A stretch of 64,000 bases of DNA from CAXPZW01 sp964221845 (GCA_964221845.1 CAXPZW010000015.1:1-64000); one strand, 5' to 3'. Counted from the stretch's first letter, positions 47,658 to 55,687 are shown. Numbers and translations are program-made. Notes: a model not told the origin generated them from the sequence alone.

Positions 47658-48038
47658 TTATTGCCCGCGGCGGGCATTGAGGCATTGCTCATCAAATGCT
47701 GCGGCGTCCAGGTCGTCTCGCAGCACGGCGTTGTTCAGGCCGGTGGTCTCGGCCAACACCGAGCGCACATAGGCAAGGCCCTCGGCGGTGGTCATGCCGG
47801 GGTGTACTTCAAAGCGCACCAATCCAATGGGAACGCAGGCCTGAAGGATCGACACCTGCTCGGCATCGAGGGATTTGGCCAGGTCGGCGTACTGATAGGG
47901 GGTCAGTCCGTCGATGGCGACACTGATTTGGGGAGAGGCAGTTTCGGCAGTTTGTGCATTGCTGTTCCATGCAAAGCCGAGCAACATACACGTTGCCAGC
48001 AGGATACGGCAATGTCTAACGCAAGTCACGTTTGACAT
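47658..48038 (-). CDS. Small secreted protein of unknown function, first in adhesin operon
   Basis: 126 residues with a signal peptide (RILLATCMLLGFAWNSNAQ), leaving about 97 mature residues: ISVAIDGLTPYQYADLAKSL, QACVPIGLVRFEVHPGMTTA, and a C-terminus with a second Cys (FDEQCLNARRGQ). The alternation of short strands and helices could fit a ferredoxin-like fold, but I do not recognise the family. Two mature cysteines might form a disulfide. It ends 30 bases before the SprB-repeat adhesin on the same strand, so it probably shares its message and may assist it. This is positional inference only. Confidence 0.75.
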   Translation of the reverse strand: MSNVTCVRHCRILLATCMLLGFAWNSNAQTAETASPQISVAIDGLTPYQYADLAKSLDAEQVSILQACVPIGLVRFEVHPGMTTAEGLAYVRSVLAETTGLNNAVLRDDLDAAAFDEQCLNARRGQ

Positions 48039-48060
48039 AAGGTGGGGTTTACGATCAACA

Positions 48061-48094
48061 ACATCCCATGCAGGGCATGCCCCTGCAGAGATGT
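48061..48094 (-). promoter_or_regulatory. Hairpin in the leader of the second adhesin operon
   Basis: TGCAGGG (48069-48075) pairs with CCCTGCA (48081-48087) around a CATGC core, and the outer ACATC (48061-48065) pairs with GATGT (48090-48094). It lies 23 bases upstream of the ATG at 48038. A one-mismatch -7 box TACTTTAG (minus strand, about 48096-48103) lies just upstream of it. It could be an operator or a leader structure, or a terminator-like relic of rlmB, though no T-run follows. Confidence 0.4.
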
Positions 48095-48152
48095 CTAAAG
48101 TAAAGGTTTCGAGCCGGTTTCGTGCAGGGCCTTGTCTGACTTTTGAACGGGG

Positions 48153-48914
48153 TTATTCGGACAACCGCTGGCGCTGGCATTCATACAATGCCACACCGGC
48201 AGCAACCGATACATTCAAAGAGTTGATTTCCCCCTGCATGGGAATCTTGGCGCGCGTGTCGCACAATTTGAGGATGTCGGGGTGGATGCCGTCAAATTCA
48301 GAGCCCATCACCAAGCACGTGGGTTGGGCGAATGGGACCTCCTGCAAGGTGGCGTTGCTGTGTTCGCTGATGCCTGCGATGTGAAGGCCAAACTCTTGCA
48401 TGTAACGCACGCTGTCACTGAGGTTGCGCACTTTGCACACGGGGATGCGCAGCAGTGCTCCAGCCGAAGTTTTTACCGCATCCGGACCGATACGTGCGGT
48501 GTTGCGTTCAGGCACCACCACCGCATGTGCGCCCATGCATTCGGCCGAGCGGGCGATGGCGCCAAAGTTGCGCACGTCCGTAACACCGTCAAGCGCTACA
48601 ATCAACGGCGTGTCGCCGGTCTCGTAGAGGCCAGGGAGCAACTGCTCCAGGTCGTGAAAGGCCACAGGGGCCCCAAAGGCGATGACTCCTTGGTGGTTCT
48701 TGCGTGTGATGCGGTCCAGGCGGGCAGCGGGCACGTCTTGGATCCAAATTCCGTGTTCGCGCAAGTCGCTGCGCAGCTTGCGCACGGCGTCGCCCTGCAG
48801 CCCACGCTGCATCAGCACTTTGTCGATCGATTTGCCTGCGAGCAGGGCTTCTTCCACGGGCTTGACACCAATGATGATGTCTTCCGGGGTGCGTTTGCGG
48901 TGCTTATTCTGCAT
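48153..48914 (-). CDS. rlmB: TrmH/SpoU family 2'-O-methyltransferase, RlmB-type
   Basis: 253 residues from the ATG at 48914 (MQNKHRKRTPEDIIIGVKPV). A frame open to 49082 lies inside the upstream gene and is rejected. The N-terminal substrate-binding domain (GVKPVEEALLAGKSIDKVL) is followed by the SPOUT knot motifs: GVTDVRNFGAIARSAECMGA, LVMGSEFDGI and IPMQGEINSLNVSVAAGVAL. The family methylates G2251 of 23S rRNA in E. coli. The start overlaps the end of the GWxTD gene by 11 bases. The exact target site is inferred from the family. Confidence 0.92.
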   Translation of the reverse strand: MQNKHRKRTPEDIIIGVKPVEEALLAGKSIDKVLMQRGLQGDAVRKLRSDLREHGIWIQDVPAARLDRITRKNHQGVIAFGAPVAFHDLEQLLPGLYETGDTPLIVALDGVTDVRNFGAIARSAECMGAHAVVVPERNTARIGPDAVKTSAGALLRIPVCKVRNLSDSVRYMQEFGLHIAGISEHSNATLQEVPFAQPTCLVMGSEFDGIHPDILKLCDTRAKIPMQGEINSLNVSVAAGVALYECQRQRLSE

Positions 48915-50166
48915 AGATGCGGCCGTTGCGCCAACTGGTGATGGCCCGCTCCCAGCGGACCTTGACCAATTGCTCGTTGCGTTCCAGGAGGTAGCGGTTT
49001 TCGGTGTGCCCTGATGCGGCTTTGTTGAATCGGAACACCAGGGCGTTGAGGTTGTCTTCCTCCCCGTAAATCCAGGTTTCACCGGTGGAGGAGACGTTCA
49101 TTTTTTGCGGATTGCCAAAGACGATGTGGATCAGGCCGCGGTCGGTTTTCCAACCGGGCACCGCTTCGGTGAAGTAGGCATTGGCCTCGCGCACACGGCC
49201 GTAGTAGATCCGGATGAGCTCGCGTGCCTTCTCGCGGTCCTCGGCGCATTTCATCCAGAAGGCCTCCACTTGCTGGCGCTGGTTGTTGCCGTTGAGGTCT
49301 TCGTATTCGGCGCGGGAGGTTACGTAGCGCAAGGTCTCGGCCATGCCGGCCGCGGTTGTCACCTCTGGGTAGAGCCCTGAGGTGGTCACCACCACTCTGC
49401 CTTGGTCCAGCGCGTCGCTGTGGGTAAAGAGGTAGGTGCCTTCCAGCAAGTCAAACTCCATGCGGTTGTCCTCGGGGAAGTAAGGATCCAGCAACACGTG
49501 ATTGGGCCCAAAAGAGCGTGGGGTGTAGCTGTTGTACGAGAACGGAGGCGGCGGCAATTTGGCCGGATCGGTGCGTTGCAGGAGTTGGAGCTGTTCGCCC
49601 TCACACCGCGGGCACCACACACTTACTGTGGAGCCTTCAGGCACGGTGCCGCCGGTCAGTGGGGTGCCGTCAGCCAAGTCGACGCGGTAATTCTGGTGGT
49701 TGGTAGTGCCGCGTTTGTCCAACCGCAGCGATACCGAAGCACTGCGGTCGCGGCGCACGTCAGTAAGCTTGACGTATACACGGTTCTCTGCGTCGGCGGC
49801 CACGGCAATGGGCACGGTCACATGCACACGCATGGGCATGTCATCACGGTAGGGGATGCGTGGTTGAATGAGAAGGGTATCGGCCCTGCCGTCTTGAGTA
49901 TAAGTGCGGATCAGCAAGTCCAGCTTGGCCTCAAAGGCCGCGTCGGCATTGTCCTTGGCGTAGAGCAGATCTCGCGAAGGCAAACTGATCAGCAAATCGG
50001 TGGTGTCGTCGGTGCGGTGGAAGGCACTGAGCTCGGGGTGGAGCGGATGGCGCTCGTAGTCGTAGCGCGCCGTAGGTGGGCCACTGCTTGAGGAAGGCGC
50101 AGTTACGCATCCCCAGCCGCACATCGCCACAAGTGCGGCCATCCAAAGGGGGTTACGCGTCGGCAT
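48904..50166 (-). CDS. GWxTD domain lipoprotein
   Basis: 420 residues with a lipoprotein signal (VAMCGWGC, Cys20). The C-terminal third has the name-giving motif VPGWKTDRGLIHIVFGNPQK near 350, then ETWIYGEEDNLNALVFRFNK. The middle is beta-rich. A CPRCEG pair near 190 is a possible metal or disulfide site. GWxTD proteins are found across Bacteroidota and related phyla without an assigned role. The gene overlaps rmuC upstream by 14 bases and rlmB downstream by 11 bases. Confidence 0.9.
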   Translation of the reverse strand: MPTRNPLWMAALVAMCGWGCVTAPSSSSGPPTARYDYERHPLHPELSAFHRTDDTTDLLISLPSRDLLYAKDNADAAFEAKLDLLIRTYTQDGRADTLLIQPRIPYRDDMPMRVHVTVPIAVAADAENRVYVKLTDVRRDRSASVSLRLDKRGTTNHQNYRVDLADGTPLTGGTVPEGSTVSVWCPRCEGEQLQLLQRTDPAKLPPPPFSYNSYTPRSFGPNHVLLDPYFPEDNRMEFDLLEGTYLFTHSDALDQGRVVVTTSGLYPEVTTAAGMAETLRYVTSRAEYEDLNGNNQRQQVEAFWMKCAEDREKARELIRIYYGRVREANAYFTEAVPGWKTDRGLIHIVFGNPQKMNVSSTGETWIYGEEDNLNALVFRFNKAASGHTENRYLLERNEQLVKVRWERAITSWRNGRIYAE

Positions 50167-51541
50167 CAGCGGGCAAGTTCGTGGGGTCGTTGTTTTGCAG
50201 GAGCTGGTCGGAGAAGGCCTTTTTTGAAGTCACGCCTTTCTTCTCCAGGTCGGTGGCGCGCTTGACCAAGTTGCCGCGACCGGTGGACAGCTTGTTCATG
50301 GCGTCTTCGTAGGTCTTTTGCGCCTGTTGCAGACGGTTTCCAATGCCTTCCATGTCCTTGGTGAAGTCCTTGAACTTGTCGAGCATGCGGCCGGCTTCTT
50401 CGGCGATGTCGGTGGCGTTTTGAATGCGGCGTTCGTGTTGCCAAACGCTCGCTACGGTACGCAGGGTGGCCAGCAGGGTAGAAGGGGTGACAATCACAAT
50501 CTTCTGTTTCCACGCATAATCGAACAAGTCTTGGTCTTGTTCGATGGCCACGGCAAACGAAGCTTCAATGGGCACAAAGAGCAGCACAAAATCCGGGGCA
50601 TTCAACCCGGTCAGCGACGGGTAGTCTTTGCCGCTGAGGTTTTTGACGTGACCGCGCACACTCAACAAGTGGTTTTTGATGGCTTGTTGGCGTTGGTCTT
50701 CGTCCTCGGCGTTCACCACCGATTCGTAGGCCACAAGCGACACCTTGGAATCCACAATGATGTGGCGGTTGTCGGGCAGGTTGATGATGACATCGGGTTG
50801 CTTGCGGCGCAGCTCGTCGTCTTGCTCGGAATACTGGAGCACAAACTCTTGCCCTTGGCGCAAGCCGCTGCTTTCCAACACACGGGTCAGCACCATTTCA
50901 CCCCAGTTTCCTTGGGCTTTGTTGTCGCCTTTGAGGGCGTTGGCCAGGTGGTGGGCTTCGGAAGAGAGCTTGGCGCTCTGCTCCATCATATTGCGGATCT
51001 GTGCTTTGAGGTCTGCGCGGTCCTTGGATTCGCCCACGTACTTTTCTTCAACCGCTTTTTCGAAGCTTGAGATCTTCTCCTTCAGCGGGGCGAGCAATCC
51101 GTCGATCTGCTGTTTGTTCTGCTCGGAAAATTTGGCCGATTGCTGGTCCAAAATCCCGGTGGACATGATTTTGAACTGCTGGGTGAGTTCTTGGCGGGTT
51201 TGCTCGAGGTCCTTTTGACGTTCCTCCAATTTTTCGCGCAAGGCTGTCAATTCGGTTTCCAGCTTGGAGCCCGAGGCCGTGAGGGTGTTGATGCGCTCCT
51301 GAGCTTGGTTCAAGTCCGCACCGAGCTTGGTTTCGCGGTCGTGTGCGGTTTTGCGCAAGTCCTCCAGCTGCTGGGCATGCGCCGAGCGTTGGTGTTCCCC
51401 TTGTTGCTCAAGCGCCTGGAGTGCACGGGCGTGTTCTTCGGATTGGGTGCGCAGGGCATCGCCTTGGCCGCGTTTGGCCAAAAACCAGCCCACCACCAAT
51501 CCGGCGAGCAATCCAAGGGTGATGTAGAGCATCCATTCCAT
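50153..51541 (-). CDS. rmuC: RmuC family protein
   Basis: 462 residues from the ATG at 51541 (MEWMLYITLGLLAGLVVGWF), which gives the N-terminal membrane anchor normal for RmuC. The longer frame to 51649 lies in the upstream gene and is rejected. Residues about 25-160 are a long coiled coil rich in Glu, Gln and Leu. The nuclease-like RmuC domain follows (NWGEMVLTRVLESSGLRQGQ, VIINLPDNRHIIVDSKVSLV, APDFVLLFVPIEASFAVAI). RmuC limits recombination at inverted repeats in E. coli and has been linked to anti-mobile-element activity. It is followed by the GWxTD gene with a 14-base overlap. Confidence 0.93.
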   Translation of the reverse strand: MEWMLYITLGLLAGLVVGWFLAKRGQGDALRTQSEEHARALQALEQQGEHQRSAHAQQLEDLRKTAHDRETKLGADLNQAQERINTLTASGSKLETELTALREKLEERQKDLEQTRQELTQQFKIMSTGILDQQSAKFSEQNKQQIDGLLAPLKEKISSFEKAVEEKYVGESKDRADLKAQIRNMMEQSAKLSSEAHHLANALKGDNKAQGNWGEMVLTRVLESSGLRQGQEFVLQYSEQDDELRRKQPDVIINLPDNRHIIVDSKVSLVAYESVVNAEDEDQRQQAIKNHLLSVRGHVKNLSGKDYPSLTGLNAPDFVLLFVPIEASFAVAIEQDQDLFDYAWKQKIVIVTPSTLLATLRTVASVWQHERRIQNATDIAEEAGRMLDKFKDFTKDMEGIGNRLQQAQKTYEDAMNKLSTGRGNLVKRATDLEKKGVTSKKAFSDQLLQNNDPTNLPADADA

Positions 51542-51569
51542 AGTCAAACAGGGGTGTTGTAGGGAGAGG

Positions 51570-53234
51570 TCAAAAGTAACTGACAAAGCCGAAGTGCACC
51601 TTGCCAGTGGCCAACTGAAATCCACCATCCACCAAACGGCCAAGGCCATAGATCAAACTGAACTGGCCATTTCCGGTGGCAAATCGCAATCCGGTGCCCA
51701 TGCCCAAGGGTTGTTCGCTGAAATCGGTGAGGGTGCGGCGACGTTCCAACCACCCCGCGTCCGCAAACATGAGCAGGTGAGATCCGGCGTCTAGCAAAAA
51801 TCGCAGCTCCACCGATGTACGCACGTATCCAGTGGCGCGTAGGAATCCTTCGTCAAATCCGCGCCAAGTGTTGAGTCCGCCGAGCACGAACAGCTCGCTT
51901 TCGGCCAATTCTCCGGCTTGCAATGCGCCGGCGTCCAGGGCGGGGGCCACGACCCATCTGGCACGCACAGGCACATACATGCCGGCGTGCAATTCGCCTA
52001 TGAATTGGGTCAGCACGGTGTCGGTGTTGAGCTCGGTGCGGGTGAGGGTTTTGCGGCCAAACGCGCTGGATGCTGCAATCCAATGGCCTTTCCGCGGATT
52101 TTGAGGGCGGTCTTGTCGGCGGCGATCGTAGGCCAACCCGTAGTAGCGCGTGCGCACGTTGACCGCGTTTTCGGTCACTGCTTCCAGGTCGGAGCCTTGG
52201 CGGCTTTCGGTGTAGAACTCAGCGGTGGCGCCAATGCCCGCCGGAAAGGTCACCCCATTGCGGAAGAAGATGCGCGCAAAGGTGCTGTCTTGTCGGAATA
52301 TCTCCAGCTTGGAGGCGATGCCCACACCGCTCCCGAACAAATACGGCAGCCCTACGGCCAGGTTGAATTCCTGCGAGGCGGTTTGCAAGCGGCGCCAGTG
52401 CATTTCCAGTTGTTCGCCCCGTTCCAACACGTTTCGGAGCACCAAGTCGGCCTGTCCGGTAAACGAAACGCTGCCATCGGCGGCCGGTTGGAAGCCGATG
52501 ATGGCGTTGGCCGTGGACGCCTTCTTACGCTCGGCATACACAAAGATGACCGCCCCGTCTCGGGTAAACACAGGCGCTGCTGGCCGATCAGAGCGTAGGT
52601 ATCCGGTTCCGGTCAGGATGTCGGGGGCGTTCTGAAGCAGTTGCCCGTTGTAAACACGTCCGGGCTGCAACCCCAGCAAGCGTGAGATCAGCGCCGATCG
52701 TTCCAGTGTGCTGCTTTTGAGTACAACGCTATCCACCCGAACCAACGGGCCGGGAATGGTAGCAATGTGGGTGGAAAGTTGACCGCTTGAGTCGGCCACG
52801 GTACTCACCTGCAGCCGTGCAAAGGGGTAGCCCCGAGCGTCGTGTCTGCGCAGGCGCCGGTCGATTTCATCGGCAATGCGGGTGGCGCCGTCTTCAGGTG
52901 GGCGGCGGTAGGTGCGTTCGCCTGCGTTGTCCAGTGCGTCGGGTCCCCACGTCACCCGCGAGAGGGTATACTGGGCAGAAGGGGTCAAAACATACGCCAA
53001 GGAGTCGGTGCCCACCGTGTCGGTCACAAACCGCGCCTCCAGAAAACCCGCTTCCCAAACCGGACGTAGCTGTTGGCGTTGCCAAAGCGCCAGGGAATCC
53101 ACGGCAACCGAATTCCACGGCCCCATGTTGCCCGCCTCATCCATGGCTTGTACGGCCAAACGAGGGGCTTGGGCGCACGGCTGCAGCCAGAAAGCTAGCA
53201 GTCCAAGAATGCAGAAGATGGAGCGAAAATGCAC
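51570..53234 (-). CDS. Omp85/TamA-like outer-membrane protein (GTG start)
   Basis: 554 residues if read from the GTG at 53234, which yields a good signal peptide (MHFRSIFCILGLLAFWLQPC then AQAP). The frame is open to an ATG at 53444, but that stretch is Pro/Arg-rich and would run across the divergent small lipoprotein gene. The N-terminal half has POTRA-like units (YTLSRVTWGPDALDNAGERT, LLGLQPGRVYNGQLLQNAPD). The C-terminal half is a beta-barrel with the Omp85 hallmark VLGGLNTWRGFDEGF and a final Phe (HFGFVSYF). This suggests outer-membrane insertion or transport. rmuC follows after 28 bases. Confidence 0.85.
   Translation of the reverse strand: MHFRSIFCILGLLAFWLQPCAQAPRLAVQAMDEAGNMGPWNSVAVDSLALWQRQQLRPVWEAGFLEARFVTDTVGTDSLAYVLTPSAQYTLSRVTWGPDALDNAGERTYRRPPEDGATRIADEIDRRLRRHDARGYPFARLQVSTVADSSGQLSTHIATIPGPLVRVDSVVLKSSTLERSALISRLLGLQPGRVYNGQLLQNAPDILTGTGYLRSDRPAAPVFTRDGAVIFVYAERKKASTANAIIGFQPAADGSVSFTGQADLVLRNVLERGEQLEMHWRRLQTASQEFNLAVGLPYLFGSGVGIASKLEIFRQDSTFARIFFRNGVTFPAGIGATAEFYTESRQGSDLEAVTENAVNVRTRYYGLAYDRRRQDRPQNPRKGHWIAASSAFGRKTLTRTELNTDTVLTQFIGELHAGMYVPVRARWVVAPALDAGALQAGELAESELFVLGGLNTWRGFDEGFLRATGYVRTSVELRFLLDAGSHLLMFADAGWLERRRTLTDFSEQPLGMGTGLRFATGNGQFSLIYGLGRLVDGGFQLATGKVHFGFVSYF
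51571..51578 (-). promoter_or_regulatory. Candidate -7 box TACTTTTG for rmuC
   Basis: Reads TACTTTTGACCTC on the minus strand, the same extended sequence as before the DUF4290 gene. It lies 29 bases before the rmuC ATG and overlaps the stop of the TamA-like gene. No -33 TTG is seen at the right distance. Confidence 0.4.
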
Positions 53235-53290
53235 GAAACGAAGCTGCGGTTGCGTTGTTAGAACGTTACCATCGCCATGGCATTGTTCAT

Positions 53291-53306
53291 AAGGTTTTGA
53301 AACCTT
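53291..53306. repeat. Perfect palindrome AAGGTTT-TG-AAACCTT
   Basis: A 7-bp perfect inverted repeat with a two-base centre lies in the divergent gap between the TamA-like gene (start 53234) and the small lipoprotein (start 53377). It could be an operator site. No T-run follows, so a terminator is unlikely. Confidence 0.35.
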
Positions 53307-53376
53307 CGCCAACGATGGGAGTATACACGGATATCTTGGCGGGACCACCAATGGCCCCGGCCACAAACACAAAGAC

Positions 53377-53505
53377 ATGAAAAAAATCGCAGGCTTGATG
53401 ATCTTCGCCGCTGTCCTCGCACTCGGCATGAGCTCATGTACCACCCACGAAAACTGCGCTGCCTACAACAAGGTAGAGCTGCCTTCTGAGCAGCCCGCCA
53501 AGTAA
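53377..53505 (+). CDS. Small lipoprotein of 42 residues
   Basis: ATG at 53377, stop at 53503-53505. The signal MKKIAGLMIFAAVLALGMSS ends in a lipobox, LGMSSC, leaving a mature peptide of 22 residues: CTTHENCAAYNKVELPSEQP plus two. The second Cys and the CxAY..VE pattern resemble small lipoproteins I have seen in other Flavobacteriales, but there is no assigned function. The spacing to the ATG is A-rich, as for other genes here. It is divergent from the TamA-like gene, and its stop touches the stop of osmC head-on with no base between. Confidence 0.75.
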   Translation: MKKIAGLMIFAAVLALGMSSCTTHENCAAYNKVELPSEQPAK

Positions 53506-53910
53506 TTAGCGCCACACAATCTGCACGTCCTGCTCGGTGTTTTCCAGCAGGCTCATGGCCACTGGGCACGCCCGCGCGACTTGCTCTAGGAGTTGTTTTT
53601 GCTCCGGAGTAAACGCACCGGTTTCGGCCCAGAGGGTCACCTCCAATTTCCCGATGTGACGCGGGTTGGCACGCATGTGCTTGTGCACTTCTCCGTGCGC
53701 TTGGAGTTCCTTTCGCATTTCTTGGGCTTGGATCCCCATGACCGTGAGCATGCACGTCATCAGTGCCGTGGCCACAAGGTCTGTGGGAGAGAATGCTTCG
53801 CCTTTGCCGGCATTGTCGGTAGGGGCGTCTGTGATTAAGGTGTTGCCTGAAGGGCCGTGTTGCGCCTCGCAACGCAGGTGCCCCGCGTATTTAGCTGTGA
53901 TGGAAGTCAT
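53506..53910 (-). CDS. OsmC family protein
   Basis: 134 residues from the ATG at 53910 (MTSITAKYAGHLRCEAQHGP). The frame open to 54006 gives 32 extra residues without signal or homology and is rejected. OsmC/Ohr proteins reduce organic hydroperoxides with two cysteines. Here one is in TALMTCMLTVMGIQAQ (the helix-buried Cys) and another in VARACPVAMSLLENT. The typical FSPTDLVATAL precedes the first. It is divergent from the outer-membrane protein at 53970, with a 59-base gap holding a CTTTGT/ACAAAG dyad (53940-53959). Confidence 0.92.
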   Translation of the reverse strand: MTSITAKYAGHLRCEAQHGPSGNTLITDAPTDNAGKGEAFSPTDLVATALMTCMLTVMGIQAQEMRKELQAHGEVHKHMRANPRHIGKLEVTLWAETGAFTPEQKQLLEQVARACPVAMSLLENTEQDVQIVWR

Positions 53911-53969
53911 GAACTTTTGAGAGATTTCCGCCGTTGATTCTTTGTAGATTCGAACAAAGTTCGCCCAAT

Positions 53970-54740
53970 ATGCGTCACATCCTCCTTTTGCTTTTCGTTC
54001 TGGCACTGGTTCCCCGCACCTTCGCCCAATCGGAAGCCGATCTTTTCGACGGCCCGGTGGTGGTGTACAGCAACCAGCACTACGGCGGATTGCACCTGCA
54101 CACCAACGGCTGGGGAGGCACCTTCACCTACGGCAAGTACCGCGGCGCCAAGCAAGTGCTGCTGTTCTCAATCGACGCGGTGAGCATGAAGCACGAAAAG
54201 GAGATCAAGAGCTTCAACCCGGTCTACGAAGATTCCAGAAGCTACGTCTACGGCAAGCTCAACAACTTCTATCTGTTCCGCCCAGGGATCGGTAAAAAGA
54301 AGATCATCACCACCAAACTGCGCAAGAGCGGGGTGCAATTCGGCTACAGTTACACGATTGGGGCATCATTGGGCATCACCAAACCGGTCTATTTGGAGAT
54401 CGGCTACCCCAGCATTCCTTACGACTACTTGCAAGTGGAGCGGTACAATCCCGATGTCCACTACTTCGATGACATTTATGGACGCGCGCCAGGCTTTCAT
54501 GGGCTGGACAATTTGAAGCTGCATCCGGGGGCCTTTGCTAAATTTGCACTCAACTTTGAGTATTCGAATACCAAAGACCGGCTGAAAGGCTTGGAGGCAG
54601 GCGTGACCTTGGACGCATTCCCCAACCGCATCCCCGTTATGGCCGATGAGGTGGGCGACCAAACCGGCGCGGTGAACAAATGGCTCTTTCAGACCTTTTA
54701 CCTGACATTGTTTATCGGGAAGAAGTACAACAAGAGATGA
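53970..54740 (+). CDS. Secreted, probably outer-membrane, protein of unknown function coupled to lipA
   Basis: 256 residues from the ATG at 53970 (MRHILLLLFVLALVPRTFAQ), which is a signal peptide; the in-frame ATG at 53934 adds a non-hydrophobic lead and is rejected. The mature chain is rich in Tyr, Gly and alternating hydrophobic residues (GPVVVYSNQHYGGLHLHTNG, GYSYTIGASLGITKPVYLEI) and ends FQTFYLTLFIGKKYNKR, as in small beta-barrels. The family occurs in Bacteroidota without an assigned function. Its stop overlaps the lipA start (ATGA at 54737), so the two are translationally coupled. Confidence 0.82.
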   Translation: MRHILLLLFVLALVPRTFAQSEADLFDGPVVVYSNQHYGGLHLHTNGWGGTFTYGKYRGAKQVLLFSIDAVSMKHEKEIKSFNPVYEDSRSYVYGKLNNFYLFRPGIGKKKIITTKLRKSGVQFGYSYTIGASLGITKPVYLEIGYPSIPYDYLQVERYNPDVHYFDDIYGRAPGFHGLDNLKLHPGAFAKFALNFEYSNTKDRLKGLEAGVTLDAFPNRIPVMADEVGDQTGAVNKWLFQTFYLTLFIGKKYNKR

Positions 54741-55609
54741 GTCAGACACCAGTCGCTCCCCAAAAGCAACGCATCGCCAAGCCCAAGTGGCTGCGCGTCA
54801 AACTCCCTACAGGAGATTCCTATAAAAAGGTCCGTTCCCTGGTGGACCAGCACAAGCTGCACACCATCTGTGAATCCGGCAACTGTCCCAACATGGGCGA
54901 ATGCTGGGGCGCAGGCACGGCCACCTTCATGATCTTGGGCAACACGTGCACCCGCTCCTGCGGCTTTTGCGCGGTCAACACCGGCCGCCCCGACGAAGCC
55001 GATGTCTTTGAGCCGGCACGTGTGGCACAGTCGGTGAAGCTCATGGGCGTCAAGCACGCGGTCATCACTTCGGTGGATCGTGACGATTTGGCCGACGGCG
55101 GTTCAGAAATCTGGGCCATGACCGTGCGCGCCATCCGCCGCCAATCCCCAGAGACCACTTTGGAGACCCTCATCCCTGACTTCATGGGCAAGTGGGACAA
55201 CCTCCAACGCATCATCGATGTGGCTCCCGAAATTGTATCGCACAACTTGGAAACTGTGCGCCGCCTCACCAAGGAGGTGCGCATCCAAGCCAAGTACGAC
55301 CGCAGCCTTGAAGTGCTTCTGCGCCTCAAGAAAGGCGGCATGAAAACCAAGTCGGGCGTTATGCTCGGGTTGGGCGAGACCGACGCCGAGGTCATCGAAA
55401 CCATGGACGACCTGCGTTCGGTAGGTTGCGATGTACTCACCTTGGGTCAATACCTGCAACCCACGCCCAAGCATTTGGCCGTGCAGGAATTCATCACCCC
55501 CGAAACCTTCGATCGCTACCGGGAGATTGGCCTGGAGAAAGGCTTCCGCTTTGTAGAAAGTGGCCCGCTGGTGCGAAGTTCTTACCACGCCGAGAAACAC
55601 GTTTTCTGA
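54737..55609 (+). CDS. lipA: Lipoyl synthase
   Basis: 290 residues from the ATG at 54737 (MSQTPVAPQKQRIAKPKWLR); an ATG at 54680 lies inside the upstream gene. LipA inserts two sulfurs into octanoyl groups to make lipoate for pyruvate and other 2-oxoacid dehydrogenases. It has the auxiliary 4Fe-4S cluster CESGNCPNMGEC, the radical SAM cluster CTRSCGFC, and the C-terminal RSSYHAEK serine motif. lipB is not in the window. It overlaps the upstream barrel gene by four bases. Confidence 0.97.
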   Translation: MSQTPVAPQKQRIAKPKWLRVKLPTGDSYKKVRSLVDQHKLHTICESGNCPNMGECWGAGTATFMILGNTCTRSCGFCAVNTGRPDEADVFEPARVAQSVKLMGVKHAVITSVDRDDLADGGSEIWAMTVRAIRRQSPETTLETLIPDFMGKWDNLQRIIDVAPEIVSHNLETVRRLTKEVRIQAKYDRSLEVLLRLKKGGMKTKSGVMLGLGETDAEVIETMDDLRSVGCDVLTLGQYLQPTPKHLAVQEFITPETFDRYREIGLEKGFRFVESGPLVRSSYHAEKHVF

Positions 55610-55658
55610 TCGGTTGTTGATTCGTATAGAATCGCCCGTGTTTTCTGAGCAATCATTG

Positions 55659-55687
55659 TTGCCCATTTACGATTTGTTGTAACTTGG
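55659..55687 (+). promoter_or_regulatory. Weak candidate promoter of the BNR cargo gene
   Basis: TTG at 55659-55661 and TAACTTGG at 55680-55687 (one mismatch to TAnnTTTG) are spaced 18 bases apart. The box would start transcription about 30 bases before the ATG. Confidence 0.3.

Noticed and set aside
53235..53444. N-terminal extension of the TamA-like protein to an ATG at 53444
   Set aside because: It would cross the small lipoprotein gene and hide a clean signal peptide that begins at the GTG at 53234.
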